The notes under the pieces are model-generated. The model had not been told where the DNA came from. It searched no databases and saw only the letters and a program-made list of their open reading frames with translations. From CAVYXZ01 sp965223835 (GTDB lineage Bacteria > Chloroflexota > Anaerolineae > Aggregatilineales > Phototrophicaceae): a stretch of DNA of 64,000 nucleotides. The translations under genes were made by a program, and so were the position numbers. Of the stretch, positions 53,436 to 62,122 are shown in pieces (position 1 is the first letter of the stretch; every line of letters begins with the position of its first letter). The stretch covers positions 1,860,001 through 1,924,000 of the forward strand of contig CBDCXQ010000001.1 of assembly GCA_965223835.1 (NCBI GenBank), in the 5' to 3' direction.

Positions 53436-54311
53436 CTAGTAACCGATGGTGCTAGTTCAGAGGGCATACTGGGCGAGATGATACAGGCGATCCTGAGGAC
53501 GAGCGTCCGGTTGTAAGGTGCGATTAAGTCCAAGCAGCACCTTGACATGGCCGCGACATAGGCTAAACGGGTTTCAAATTGGGCACTGGTGCGATGAAAG
53601 ACCTTCTTCAAGCTGCAAACGGTCGTCACCAACGACAGGGCGGTTTCGACCAACATGCGTTCGTTCCAGGTGCCACGCGGACAGAGTTTGAGGTTGGCCG
53701 GAATGCCATCCGCGTCATTGAAGCCGGTATCGGCCAGGACAATGCTCTCGTCTTCCAACGCCGAAACCAACGGGAGGAAGACCTGGTCATGGACATTGGC
53801 GGTCGCCCAAGCCCAACTGACGATCCAGCCATCGTCGTTAATCAACCAGCACAACTTCATGCCCACAATCCAGCGCCAGTTGGATTTGCCTTTTTTGCCA
53901 ATTTGCTGGTCGCTGCGGCCTTAGCGGATGGGATGGATCAGCTCGATGCCATAGCTGGCGATGACGGTGAAGAAACTCGGTTCGGCCAGAAAGGCTTGAC
54001 ACCAATCCTGATGGGTATGCAGCAACCGCTGCAACCGCGTGCGATGGGGCAAGCCGCCGCCGTGTCCCTCGAAATCCCGCTTGAGCCAGCGGTAGAAGAC
54101 CCGAAAGTAGCCGCCTTGAGGGCAAACAGCACGCCAATCGTCACCAGTTCGCTCGGATACTGCTTGGCTTGGGGATGCTTGGGCCCATTTGGCATCCGAT
54201 CATCTATCTCACAGAACAGGGCGATGATAAACTCTTCCGTAGTCACGGCGCGTACTCCTTCTCAGACTTTGACACTTTGAGAATGTACGCTGTCCATGAC
54301 TTTTGCAACTA
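53436..54311 (-). mobile_element. DDE insertion sequence, copy 3
   Basis: Mirror image of copy 2, from CTAG at 53436-53439 to the TA shared with the IS630 element. The left terminal repeat beyond the IS630, present in copy 2, is missing here: the sequence after 55511 is unrelated. Confidence 0.82.
53457..54246 (-). pseudogene. DDE transposase of IS copy 3, four lesions
   Basis: Carries the same missing G, in-frame TAA, apparent Asp to Ala change and 3' frameshift as copy 2. Identity of lesions shows copies 2 and 3 descend from one another rather than decaying independently. Confidence 0.8.
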
Positions 54312-55509
54312 GTAGACGACCACGTGAAAGTAGACGCATAACAAGAAATGGGGCATAGTCGGAAAAAAGGAGCGTACCAGAACATGCCCAAGAAGATCTA
54401 CCATGTAAGGCTGACAGCGGACGAACAAGCATATCTGCAAGGTCTCATTCGCAAAGGTAAAGAGTCAACACGCAAGCTGACCCGCGTCCGTATTTTGTTG
54501 TTAGCCCATGCAGGCCAAAAAGATCATGAAATCATGGCGAGTTTGCAAACGACCCGTTCCACTGTGGAACGCACCCGTAAGAAGTTCATTGATGGCGGTG
54601 TCGATTGGGCCATCAATGAAAAGCCCCGTCCAGGTGGTAAATTCAAGCTGGATGAGAAGGCTGAAGCAACGTTGATCGCCCTGGCGTGTAGCGATGCCCC
54701 CGATGGTCGGGCCGAGTGGACGATGCAATTGTTGGCTGACAAACTGGTCGAATTAGGCATGGTTGACAGCATTTCAGACGAAACGGTGCGCCGCTATCTG
54801 AAAAAAACACACTGAAGCCCTGGCAGAAAGCCCAATGGTGCATTCCCAAAGTGGATTATGAATTTGTGGCCCGAATGGAGGACATTCTTGATCTGTATGC
54901 TGAGGCACACGACCCCTATTATCCGGTCATCTGTTTCGATGAACAGCCCATGCAACTGATTGACCATGTTCAACAACCGCTGCCAGCCCAACCCGGACGA
55001 CCCGCACGCTACGATTACCATTACAAGCGACGGGGCACCTGTAACCTGTTCATCTGTTTTGCGCCCCGACTGGCATGGCGTCATCTTCAGATTACCCAAC
55101 GCCGAACCATCACCGACTTTGCCCACCAGATGAGGTGGTTGGTCGATGAAGCCTTTCCCGAAGCACTCCGGCTCCGCATTGTGCTTGACAACCTCAATAC
55201 CCACAAGATTGCCAGTCTGTACAAAACCTTTCCGCCTGACGAAGCTCGCCGTATTGCTCGCAAACTTGAGTTTCATTTCACGCCCGTTCATGGCAGTTGG
55301 CTCAACATGGCTGAAATTGAACTGGCGGTGCTGTCCAAGCAGTGTCTCAATCGCCGTATTCCGACACTTGCGAAGCTGCGGCACCAACTCTCTATGTGGC
55401 AGGCTGAACGCAACACCAACAAGCATACTGTCCAATGGCTTTTCACTTGTCAGAAAGCACGCCAAACTATGGCCCGATTATATCCGTCTTAATCCATATG
55501 CTGGTCTAC
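54312..55509 (+). mobile_element. IS630-family insertion sequence, copy 2
   Basis: 1198 bp, flanked by TA at 54310-54311 and 55510-55511, ends starting GTAGAC. Same as the element at 28601-29798 in opposite orientation. Confidence 0.85.
54384..55492 (+). CDS. IS630 transposase OrfAB, -1 frameshift at A7
   Basis: OrfA is 54384-54815 and starts at an ATG with AGGAG ten bases upstream. The A7 tract at 54801-54807 lies 5 bases before the OrfA stop; a -1 shift joins RRYLKK to NTLKPWQKAQWCIPKVDYEF. The catalytic half has FDEQP, LDNLNTHKI and HGSWLNMAEIE. Both frames are intact, so this copy could supply active transposase. Confidence 0.85.
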
Positions 55510-55511
55510 TA

Positions 55512-56856
55512 GATTCGACCTCCTTCGCCTACGTGTGATCGCTCTTTCTTGATTTCGCATAAGGTGCCGATCAACCTGTTTGGTGAAGAGTATCTTTGTC
55601 ACAAGGAGCCCACTACGAATAATTGTTCCATTTTCTTTTTTCCATCTAGACCATTTAGTTACTGTCCGCTTGTCGCATATCAGTTGGAACAATCTTCTAC
55701 CATATGCCGATGTCTTTTCCAGGTAGCAACGAATCCGTCCTGACTCTCCTGCCAGATCAGGCGCTGATGAATAGTCGTCTCGCACGCACCGGCACGGAGA
55801 TTGTACGCTTCGAAGATGCATACACCATGGCGCTGCCCTATGTAGAAGTAGCGTCGTTGGGACAGCCTGCCTTGTCGTCAACCTAGCTTGCGTAGATAGT
55901 GTTCGCAGGCTTGAAATGGCGTAGCTCTACTGTGAGTATCAAGCGGGAAGTAGCGCCTTTCAGAACGGAGCGAAGTGGACTGCCTTTTGAACCACGCTGT
56001 TCCGGCTACGCTTTCTCATCTTTGACTGCTCGCCTAATCAGCTTAGCTCAGCCTCTCCGAGATAGCAGCGATCATTGAAGTTGTGGGCTGACAGGCGTTC
56101 AGGCGATGGCAAAAAGTGCTTTGACCACCTGCTGATACTAGGTTTTTCGGGGGAGAATAGCGTAGCCAGTGAGGGATCGATCCCCGTCGCTCCCGAAAGG
56201 TGAAATCCCCTTGAATTCAAGGGGGTTTTTGTTGCGTAGCTAGTGCGGGATCAATGGAGGGTCGAACCTGCGCTCAATATAATAATTGTTAGCGAACGGA
56301 CACGAAGCTTGTTGTCGGCTAAATTGTTCCGAATGGAGGCACCAGAGGGCTGCTGTGCCGAAGAAAACAGTCACACGTTAGTCACCAGGATCGGCGGAAA
56401 GGCGGTTGATCCATCATTACCGCTTCGGGCAGCTTGGTCCATTCCCGGATGAGACTATACACCGAACGCAAAGCAGAGATACTGTTTATAGCCAATTATG
56501 CTTCCTATTCCATCTTTACCCCAGCGATAGGCTTCGCTGCACTTTTTCTTGTGTCCCATTGCTCCTTGTTATATTGATTGTACTGTCGGAGCAACCGTAA
56601 CTCTATTCTTACGGGGCAGAGCAAGTTACTGAAGAAAACATTGTTTTCGATAAAGCGGTAGGCTGCGGCATTTGTGTGGACATTACCCTTGATGTCATCC
56701 GGCTGTGGGAGGCCGGTGTTATATGGATCGCATTCATGCCTTCATCGTTGACACCCACAGTCAACGGGGACCTTCTATTGAAGACAAAGTCTAACTCGCA
56801 GGTAAATCTGGATTGCAGACTTCTGTCAGGAGTCAGGCTCCTTGAAAGCAGCAAGA
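55512..56856. other. Long intergenic region with repeat and unrecognised remnants
   Basis: About 1.35 kb without a supportable gene. It holds repeat copy 3 (56181-56272). At 56618-56790 a plus-strand stretch (VTEENIVFDKAVGCGICVDI, LDVIRLWEAGVIWIAFMPSS) looks protein-like but has no start and no match I can name. A minus-strand open frame at 55489-55881 is Arg/Lys-rich and unconvincing. Confidence 0.4.
56181..56272 (+). repeat. Dispersed intergenic repeat, copy 3, with terminator
   Basis: CCCCGTCGCTCCCGAAAGGTG, hairpin AAATCCCCTTGAA / TTCAAGGGGGTTTTT, then GCGTAGCTAGTGCGGGATC. Immediately upstream (56161) a related GCGTAGCCAGTGAGGGATC occurs, so the unit is partly tandem here. Confidence 0.75.
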
Positions 56857-58467
56857 TTACGAGGCCTGTGTGTCGTATTCCCGTGGATCTACCGTGATAG
56901 CGATAAGCGTAGGCCCAGTTGTGTTCTCAAAAGACTCGACTGCATGCAATATACTCGTTTCGTCCTCCACCTGCCACGCGGGTAGGCCAAAGGCGTTGCC
57001 GATACTCTCAATGTCCGGCACTGAGAAGCGCATACCGTAAAGTGGATACTCACGGCGGCGTTGGGCACTTTCGATCAGGCCGAAAGAACTATCACAGAAC
57101 ACAACATACAAAACATGCACTTCCATCCGCACCGCAGTCTCCATTTCGCCTAGCAGCATCATCAGGCCGCCATCGCCTACCACAGAAAGCACGGGCAAAC
57201 CGGACGCAAGATTGAGCGCAATGGGCGCTGCAACACCATAGCCCATTGAGGACAGGCCATTGGATAAGAAAAAGCGGTTGGGCGTAGTGGCGGGCCACTG
57301 CTGCCCAATCAGCAGTTTGTGGGCGCCTACATCGCAGCAAACCATATTTGTACCCGGCCATACACTGGCAAGCGTATCTAAGGCATGTAAGGGCGACATG
57401 CCACGTCTGTCATCAGGGATGCCAGCTTCCAGATGCCGACGAATACGTTGACGGATCTGTTTTGCCCGGTCGCTATCATCGCGCTTGTGGCCCGCGAGCA
57501 GGTCTGCAAGTTGCAGCAAACCGACTCCAAGATCTCCGGTCCAGGTATTCGGCGGTAGAATGTTCTGGTTCACGTTGGCAGAACTCAGCATCCAGATGAC
57601 GCGGTCTTTGTCAGGCCAATCACGATCCAATTCGGTTGGGTCTAACCCCGCACCCAGAATGACATCACAGTCGTTAATCACCTCCATCATCATCGATTCG
57701 GCCATCATACCGCCATAGGTCCCACTGAAGAGTGGATGATGTGCGTCAAGCATCCCCTTCACTTTGGCGGTGACCCCTGCCGGTGCGCCGTAGCCGTCAA
57801 CGAGCTTGTGTAAGGCAGCCGCGGCTGCCGGTGGAGTCCCCAAACCGGCAACGATTAGCGGACGCTGTGCCTGCATCAAACGCTCTGCAACAGCTTCCAG
57901 TGAAAGGTCGCCTTCCAGATCAATTGCGGTCACCTTTTCAGGAAGCGCCACATCACCTGCCGGTTCCAGTGCTATGTTGCGTGGTACGTGTAATGTCACT
58001 GGGCCGAATGGTTCGGTTGAGGCCAGTTTGATGGCATGAGCAACTGTCGCCCTGGCCGACTGTGTTTCAAGCAAAAACTTGCCTTTGGTAATCGGTCGGA
58101 ACAGAGCCTCCAGGTCGACACGCTGATGCGTATAGTCCGGGCCGAGTGTCGTCGGGAGGTCGGGCGTGAGCGCAATGACCGGGCAGCGATCCAGATGCGC
58201 GTGGGCGATACCGGTCACCAAATTGGTCGCGCCCGGTCCCAGGGTGGAGATACACACGCCGGGTGAACGGCGCAAGCGCCCTTCTGCGGAGGCCATGAAT
58301 GCTGCCGCAGTTTCGTGGTGAACCAGCACAAAATCGATCCCAACCTGGCGAGATGCCTCCAACAGATCAAGCATCTCGCCACCAGGTAAACCATAAATGC
58401 GCTCAACCCCAGCCTGTTTGAGCTGAGCAGCGATATTTTGAGCGACTGTTTCTCGTTCTTGCGACAT
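56857..58467 (-). CDS. Thiamine diphosphate-dependent enzyme (acetolactate synthase-like)
   Basis: 536 residues with the three-domain ThDP fold. The catalytic Glu is Glu52 in VHHETAAAFMA. The middle domain has RPLIVAGLGTPPAAAAAL, and the ThDP/Mg site is GDGGLMMLLGEMETAVRM followed by FCDSSFGLIE. Closest in style to acetolactate synthase large subunits, sulfoacetaldehyde acetyltransferase, or benzoylformate/phosphonopyruvate decarboxylases; the reaction cannot be chosen. No regulatory subunit gene follows, which argues against a biosynthetic acetolactate synthase. It is divergent from a GntR-family regulator and probably controlled by it. Upstream AGGAGA-like site: GGGAGAGATTC. Confidence 0.85.
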   Translation of the reverse strand: MSQERETVAQNIAAQLKQAGVERIYGLPGGEMLDLLEASRQVGIDFVLVHHETAAAFMASAEGRLRRSPGVCISTLGPGATNLVTGIAHAHLDRCPVIALTPDLPTTLGPDYTHQRVDLEALFRPITKGKFLLETQSARATVAHAIKLASTEPFGPVTLHVPRNIALEPAGDVALPEKVTAIDLEGDLSLEAVAERLMQAQRPLIVAGLGTPPAAAAALHKLVDGYGAPAGVTAKVKGMLDAHHPLFSGTYGGMMAESMMMEVINDCDVILGAGLDPTELDRDWPDKDRVIWMLSSANVNQNILPPNTWTGDLGVGLLQLADLLAGHKRDDSDRAKQIRQRIRRHLEAGIPDDRRGMSPLHALDTLASVWPGTNMVCCDVGAHKLLIGQQWPATTPNRFFLSNGLSSMGYGVAAPIALNLASGLPVLSVVGDGGLMMLLGEMETAVRMEVHVLYVVFCDSSFGLIESAQRRREYPLYGMRFSVPDIESIGNAFGLPAWQVEDETSILHAVESFENTTGPTLIAITVDPREYDTQAS

Positions 58468-58517
58468 GCGAATCTCTCCCAGATCTTGATAAAATAGCCC
58501 GATTCCTTGACATCAAC

Positions 58518-58555
58518 CGATATGTCACATAATATATCCGATATATTGCATATCG
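58518..58555. promoter_or_regulatory. Nested palindromic operator in divergent promoter
   Basis: Outer arms CGATATG (58518-58524) and CATATCG (58549-58555) enclose a perfect inner palindrome AATATAT-CCG-ATATATT (58531-58547). It lies 15 bases upstream of the GntR gene and about 50 bases upstream of the ThDP enzyme gene, an ideal place for the GntR protein to repress both. Confidence 0.65.
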
Positions 58556-58570
58556 CAACAGGTTGAATGT

Positions 58571-59281
58571 ATGGCAATTAATCCACTGAAGCCGACCGAC
58601 TCACTCACCAGCCGCGCCTACGACGCCATTAAATCCGCCATTCTCACGTTGCAGTTGCGACCCGGTGAATTCTTCTCCATTGGCAGCCTGGCGGAACAAC
58701 TGGATGTCAGCCGCACGCCTGTGCGCGAAGCGCTGCTCTTGTTGGAACGCGAGGGCCTGGTACGGCTTGTGCCACATAAAGGTGCCTACATTGCCGAGAT
58801 CACCGAGCAAGATGTCGCCGAAATCTTTGAGCTTCGCATATTGCTTGAGAGTTATGCGGCTGGCCTGGCCTGTGAGGGTTTGGAAGACATCGAACTCAAG
58901 CGGCTTGAGTTGCTGCTTGAAGAATCGCGTCTGGCAATCGAGAAACATGAGTATCTCGCGTCGTCGGACCTTGGGCGACAGATTCACGACGTGCTGGTTC
59001 AGAAGGCGGAAAACAACCGATTGACACTTTACCTGAATGATCTCGATGCACATTACACCCGCATTCGCCGTCTGTCCGCCCTGATGCAAGGGCGGCTGTA
59101 CAAATCTCATGAGCAGCATGTCAAGATTTTGGAAGCACTCAAGGTGCGTGATTCTGAAGGCAGCAAGCAGGCTATGGCCGATCATCTGGCCTCAGTGCGT
59201 GACGACATTTTCGCCAATATCAACGACTGGATTACGGAGCTTGCGGCTGATGGCCGGCAAGCTGTAGACAACTTCTCTTGA
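58571..59281 (+). CDS. GntR-family (FadR/FCD) transcriptional regulator
   Basis: 236 residues. Winged helix-turn-helix at 10-75: LTSRAYDAIKSAILTLQLRP, SLAEQLDVSRTPVREALLLL and VRLVPHKGAYIAEI. The FCD effector domain follows (about 85-220) with metal/effector residues in DLGRQIHDVLVQKAEN and SHEQHVKILEALKVRD, the His pattern typical of metal-binding FCD proteins. Effectors are commonly organic acids. It is divergent from the ThDP enzyme gene and followed by a sugar-processing gene set, all likely under its control. Confidence 0.9.
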   Translation: MAINPLKPTDSLTSRAYDAIKSAILTLQLRPGEFFSIGSLAEQLDVSRTPVREALLLLEREGLVRLVPHKGAYIAEITEQDVAEIFELRILLESYAAGLACEGLEDIELKRLELLLEESRLAIEKHEYLASSDLGRQIHDVLVQKAENNRLTLYLNDLDAHYTRIRRLSALMQGRLYKSHEQHVKILEALKVRDSEGSKQAMADHLASVRDDIFANINDWITELAADGRQAVDNFS

Positions 59282-59332
59282 TGTGAAACTAGTGTCGAGA
59301 ATCATGCGATAGCAGATTGAACGGACCGTGTA

Positions 59333-62122
59333 GTGAAAAGCATTCGTGTCGATTCAGATCATAAACTCCAGCGCTGGGACGGCTTCGGCAGCAGCATCAT
59401 TAGCTGGCAGGAGCCACACCCGGAACTTACGGTGATGAAAAATGCGCCGCGTGATGCCCTGGAGCAGGCCATGCGTATGGCCTATACAGAGCTGGGTATG
59501 ACACGCGCGCGCTTCTTCCCACGTCCTTTCCATATTGACCATGAGAATGACAGAACAACTCCCGCGGACTGGCGCTCTCTCCTTGATCTGGCGACTGGCG
59601 ATTGCGACGGCTATGTCGAAACGGTGCTGGATTTACAAAGGTTTGGTCTGCGCAACTGGTATCCCTGTTTCCAGGTCGATGCTCGCGTCGCCGGTGGTCC
59701 ACCACCCTGGATGCGGCCCGGAAATAACTTCCGGTCGCTTACTGCCGATACTTACGATACTTACATTGACCTGCTGATGCTGATCACCCGGCACTGGCAT
59801 GTCAAATACGGTGTCGAACCCTCTTATTGGTCGCTGTGCAATGAGCCGACTTATTCGCCTACCCAACCTTTACAGATTTCGCTGGATGGCATGTTGTATC
59901 TTGTCAAACACTTGGGGCGGCGGCTGCGGGCTGAAGGCTTTAGCACCAGTATCGTTATGCCGGATGACTGGACACCAGAATACACCACCGTCGCCTATGC
60001 TGAGCATGTGCTGGCAGACCCGGAGGCACGCAGTTACGTCGCTGGGGTCGCATTTCACGGCTATGACGGCTATGAAAAACCTTATCTCGATTGGCGCACA
60101 CTGGATCTGCAGCGCGAGTGGCGCTGCAAGCTGCGTGAGGTTTGCGACTACTACAATGTCCCCAGCTGGCAGACTGAAAGCACGTCGATTGAGCCGGGCA
60201 AAGACCCCTACGACGATGCGCTCTTCCAGGCCAACCATATTTACGACGATATCGTCTATGCCAACGCCGCTGCCTGGGATTATATGTGGGGCATCTGGGA
60301 AGCGGACTGGCGCATCGAGCATGGCTGGGGCTTTCAATCACCAGTCTATATCCGCTTTGACGCTCAGGCCAAACCGGTCGACATTTTCTATACCGAGATT
60401 GGGCATATCATGGGCCATTGGAGCCGCGTCGTACATCCGGGCGCGATGCGCGTTGATATTCAGTCCGAAGACCCGGAAATTCGTGCAACGGCCTTTCGGC
60501 AGGATGACGAGTTGATCCTGACCATCATCAACAACCACCCTGAAGATGTGGATGTTTGCATCGAACTAGACTCGGCAGCAATGCGGGAGATCAGTGGTTA
60601 TACCACGACCGAAGGCCACCCCTGGGTAGATTTGTCGGCCCAGTCGGTAACAGGCGATCAATTCGAGCAGTCTTTGCAGGGGCGCAGCCTCACAACTCTG
60701 ACCCTGGCTTCACCAGCCCCGATTCAGGTCAAGTCGGAAGCGCTCGCTGCATTGCGCGTAGATCAGGCTCAACAGCACCAGACGATGGTCGGCTTTGGCG
60801 GCACAGTCTTTAACTGGCGGGAGGAATACTGGGAAGTGCCCCGCATGGCCCAGCTTCCGGTTGAGGTTGAAGACGAAGCCATGCGCTTGGCCCACCAGGA
60901 ACTTGGCCTGACGATCGCTCGTACTTTCCCGCGAGTTTTCCCCGGCGATGATGGCCCAGTGAACTATGGCCATCCCTCCTGCGACGGCATTGCCGACACG
61001 ATTCGGCGCTCACAGGCATACGGTCTGGAAACGATTTTTGGCAGCGCACTCATCCGATCCGCAGCCAAAACGCCAGTACCACAGATAACGTCTGACTGGC
61101 TGGAAGCCAATGGTCGTACGCTCAGCCCAGCGTGTTTCGGCGACTATGCCGACTGCGTAGCCCGATTCATCAAACACTGGCAGGGTGACCTGAATATTAA
61201 TCTGGTCGGCTGGGGATTGGCCCGCTCACCCAGCAGCCCAGCGACGCTGCCGCAAACCTTGACTCCAGAGGGCGCTCGTGAACTGACAAAGGTGCTGGGT
61301 CGCACACTGCGCGAGGCAGGGTTATCGACCGGTCTGTTAGTGGCGGCAGATGTCAACCCGGCACGACATGGAATCGCTTTTGCCCGTGCCGTCTTGGAGG
61401 ACGCGGAAGCCCGCGACTATGTATTGGCAGCCGAATTTCATGGCCGTGATGGTTACCAGGGTGGCTACAACAACTGGCGCTATTATGACGGTCAGCGTAA
61501 GAGCCGAGCGGACTTCGCAGCGGTTTGCAAAGAGGCAGGCATCCCTACGTGGCAGACGGAAAGCTTGACTGTCCGACCCGCGCCAACAGTGATCCATGAC
61601 GCATTGTTACGCGCCAACCATATTCACGACGATTTGACCTTTGGCGAGGCTTCGGTCTGGTTGTATCGCTGGCTGGTGTGGGAAGGCGATTGGCACGCCA
61701 CGCTGGATTACTTTGGCTGGGGGCCAGGCGCACCCGTCATGGTCTACTTTGATGATCGGAACCGGGTGGATCGCGTTGAGATCGCCAAGCTGGGTCACAC
61801 CATGGGTCAGTGGTCGCGCTGGGTGCGGCCCGGGGCGCATCGCATCGCCAGCGAGAGTAGCGATGTCTATGTTCGCATGACTGCTTTCAGCCAACCCGAG
61901 ACCAATACCCTGGTACTCGTAATCATCAATAATCACGACCATGTGGTTCGCTGCAACATTCAGTTGGGCGATTTTCGGGTGAGCAATCTCGCGGCCCACA
62001 CAACCTCCGAACACCAAAACAGTAGCAGGATGGAATCGCCGACGCTAAGCGGCGAGCGTCTGCAAACCACGCTGGCGGCCCAAAGTATCACCAGCATTGT
62101 GGTGGATGGTCGCGGCATATGA
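59333..62122 (+). CDS. Tandemly duplicated GH30-like glycosidase, second unit lacks the acid/base Glu
   Basis: 929 residues, GTG start. Unit 1 (about 1-465) resembles GH30 (clan A beta/alpha barrel plus beta-domain): RWDGFGSSIISWQE, acid/base Glu171 in YWSLCNEPTYSP, nucleophile Glu282 in SWQTESTSIE, and IGHIMGHWSRVVHPGAMRV. Unit 2 (about 470-929) repeats the same landmarks (TMVGFGGTVFNWREEYW, TWQTESLTV with Glu743, LGHTMGQWSRWVRPGAHRI), but the NEP motif reads WGLARSP, with Ser632 in place of the acid/base Glu. No signal peptide is seen. Unit 2 may bind or have altered chemistry. Its stop overlaps the next start by 4 bases. Confidence 0.75.
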   Translation: MKSIRVDSDHKLQRWDGFGSSIISWQEPHPELTVMKNAPRDALEQAMRMAYTELGMTRARFFPRPFHIDHENDRTTPADWRSLLDLATGDCDGYVETVLDLQRFGLRNWYPCFQVDARVAGGPPPWMRPGNNFRSLTADTYDTYIDLLMLITRHWHVKYGVEPSYWSLCNEPTYSPTQPLQISLDGMLYLVKHLGRRLRAEGFSTSIVMPDDWTPEYTTVAYAEHVLADPEARSYVAGVAFHGYDGYEKPYLDWRTLDLQREWRCKLREVCDYYNVPSWQTESTSIEPGKDPYDDALFQANHIYDDIVYANAAAWDYMWGIWEADWRIEHGWGFQSPVYIRFDAQAKPVDIFYTEIGHIMGHWSRVVHPGAMRVDIQSEDPEIRATAFRQDDELILTIINNHPEDVDVCIELDSAAMREISGYTTTEGHPWVDLSAQSVTGDQFEQSLQGRSLTTLTLASPAPIQVKSEALAALRVDQAQQHQTMVGFGGTVFNWREEYWEVPRMAQLPVEVEDEAMRLAHQELGLTIARTFPRVFPGDDGPVNYGHPSCDGIADTIRRSQAYGLETIFGSALIRSAAKTPVPQITSDWLEANGRTLSPACFGDYADCVARFIKHWQGDLNINLVGWGLARSPSSPATLPQTLTPEGARELTKVLGRTLREAGLSTGLLVAADVNPARHGIAFARAVLEDAEARDYVLAAEFHGRDGYQGGYNNWRYYDGQRKSRADFAAVCKEAGIPTWQTESLTVRPAPTVIHDALLRANHIHDDLTFGEASVWLYRWLVWEGDWHATLDYFGWGPGAPVMVYFDDRNRVDRVEIAKLGHTMGQWSRWVRPGAHRIASESSDVYVRMTAFSQPETNTLVLVIINNHDHVVRCNIQLGDFRVSNLAAHTTSEHQNSSRMESPTLSGERLQTTLAAQSITSIVVDGRGI

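Larger units (their letters stand above)
53436..55511. repeat. Right arm of the 2076-bp inverted repeat
   Basis: Inverted counterpart of 28599-30674 (position x corresponds to 84110 minus x). Length is identical and all open frames in it translate to the same proteins. Confidence 0.85.
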
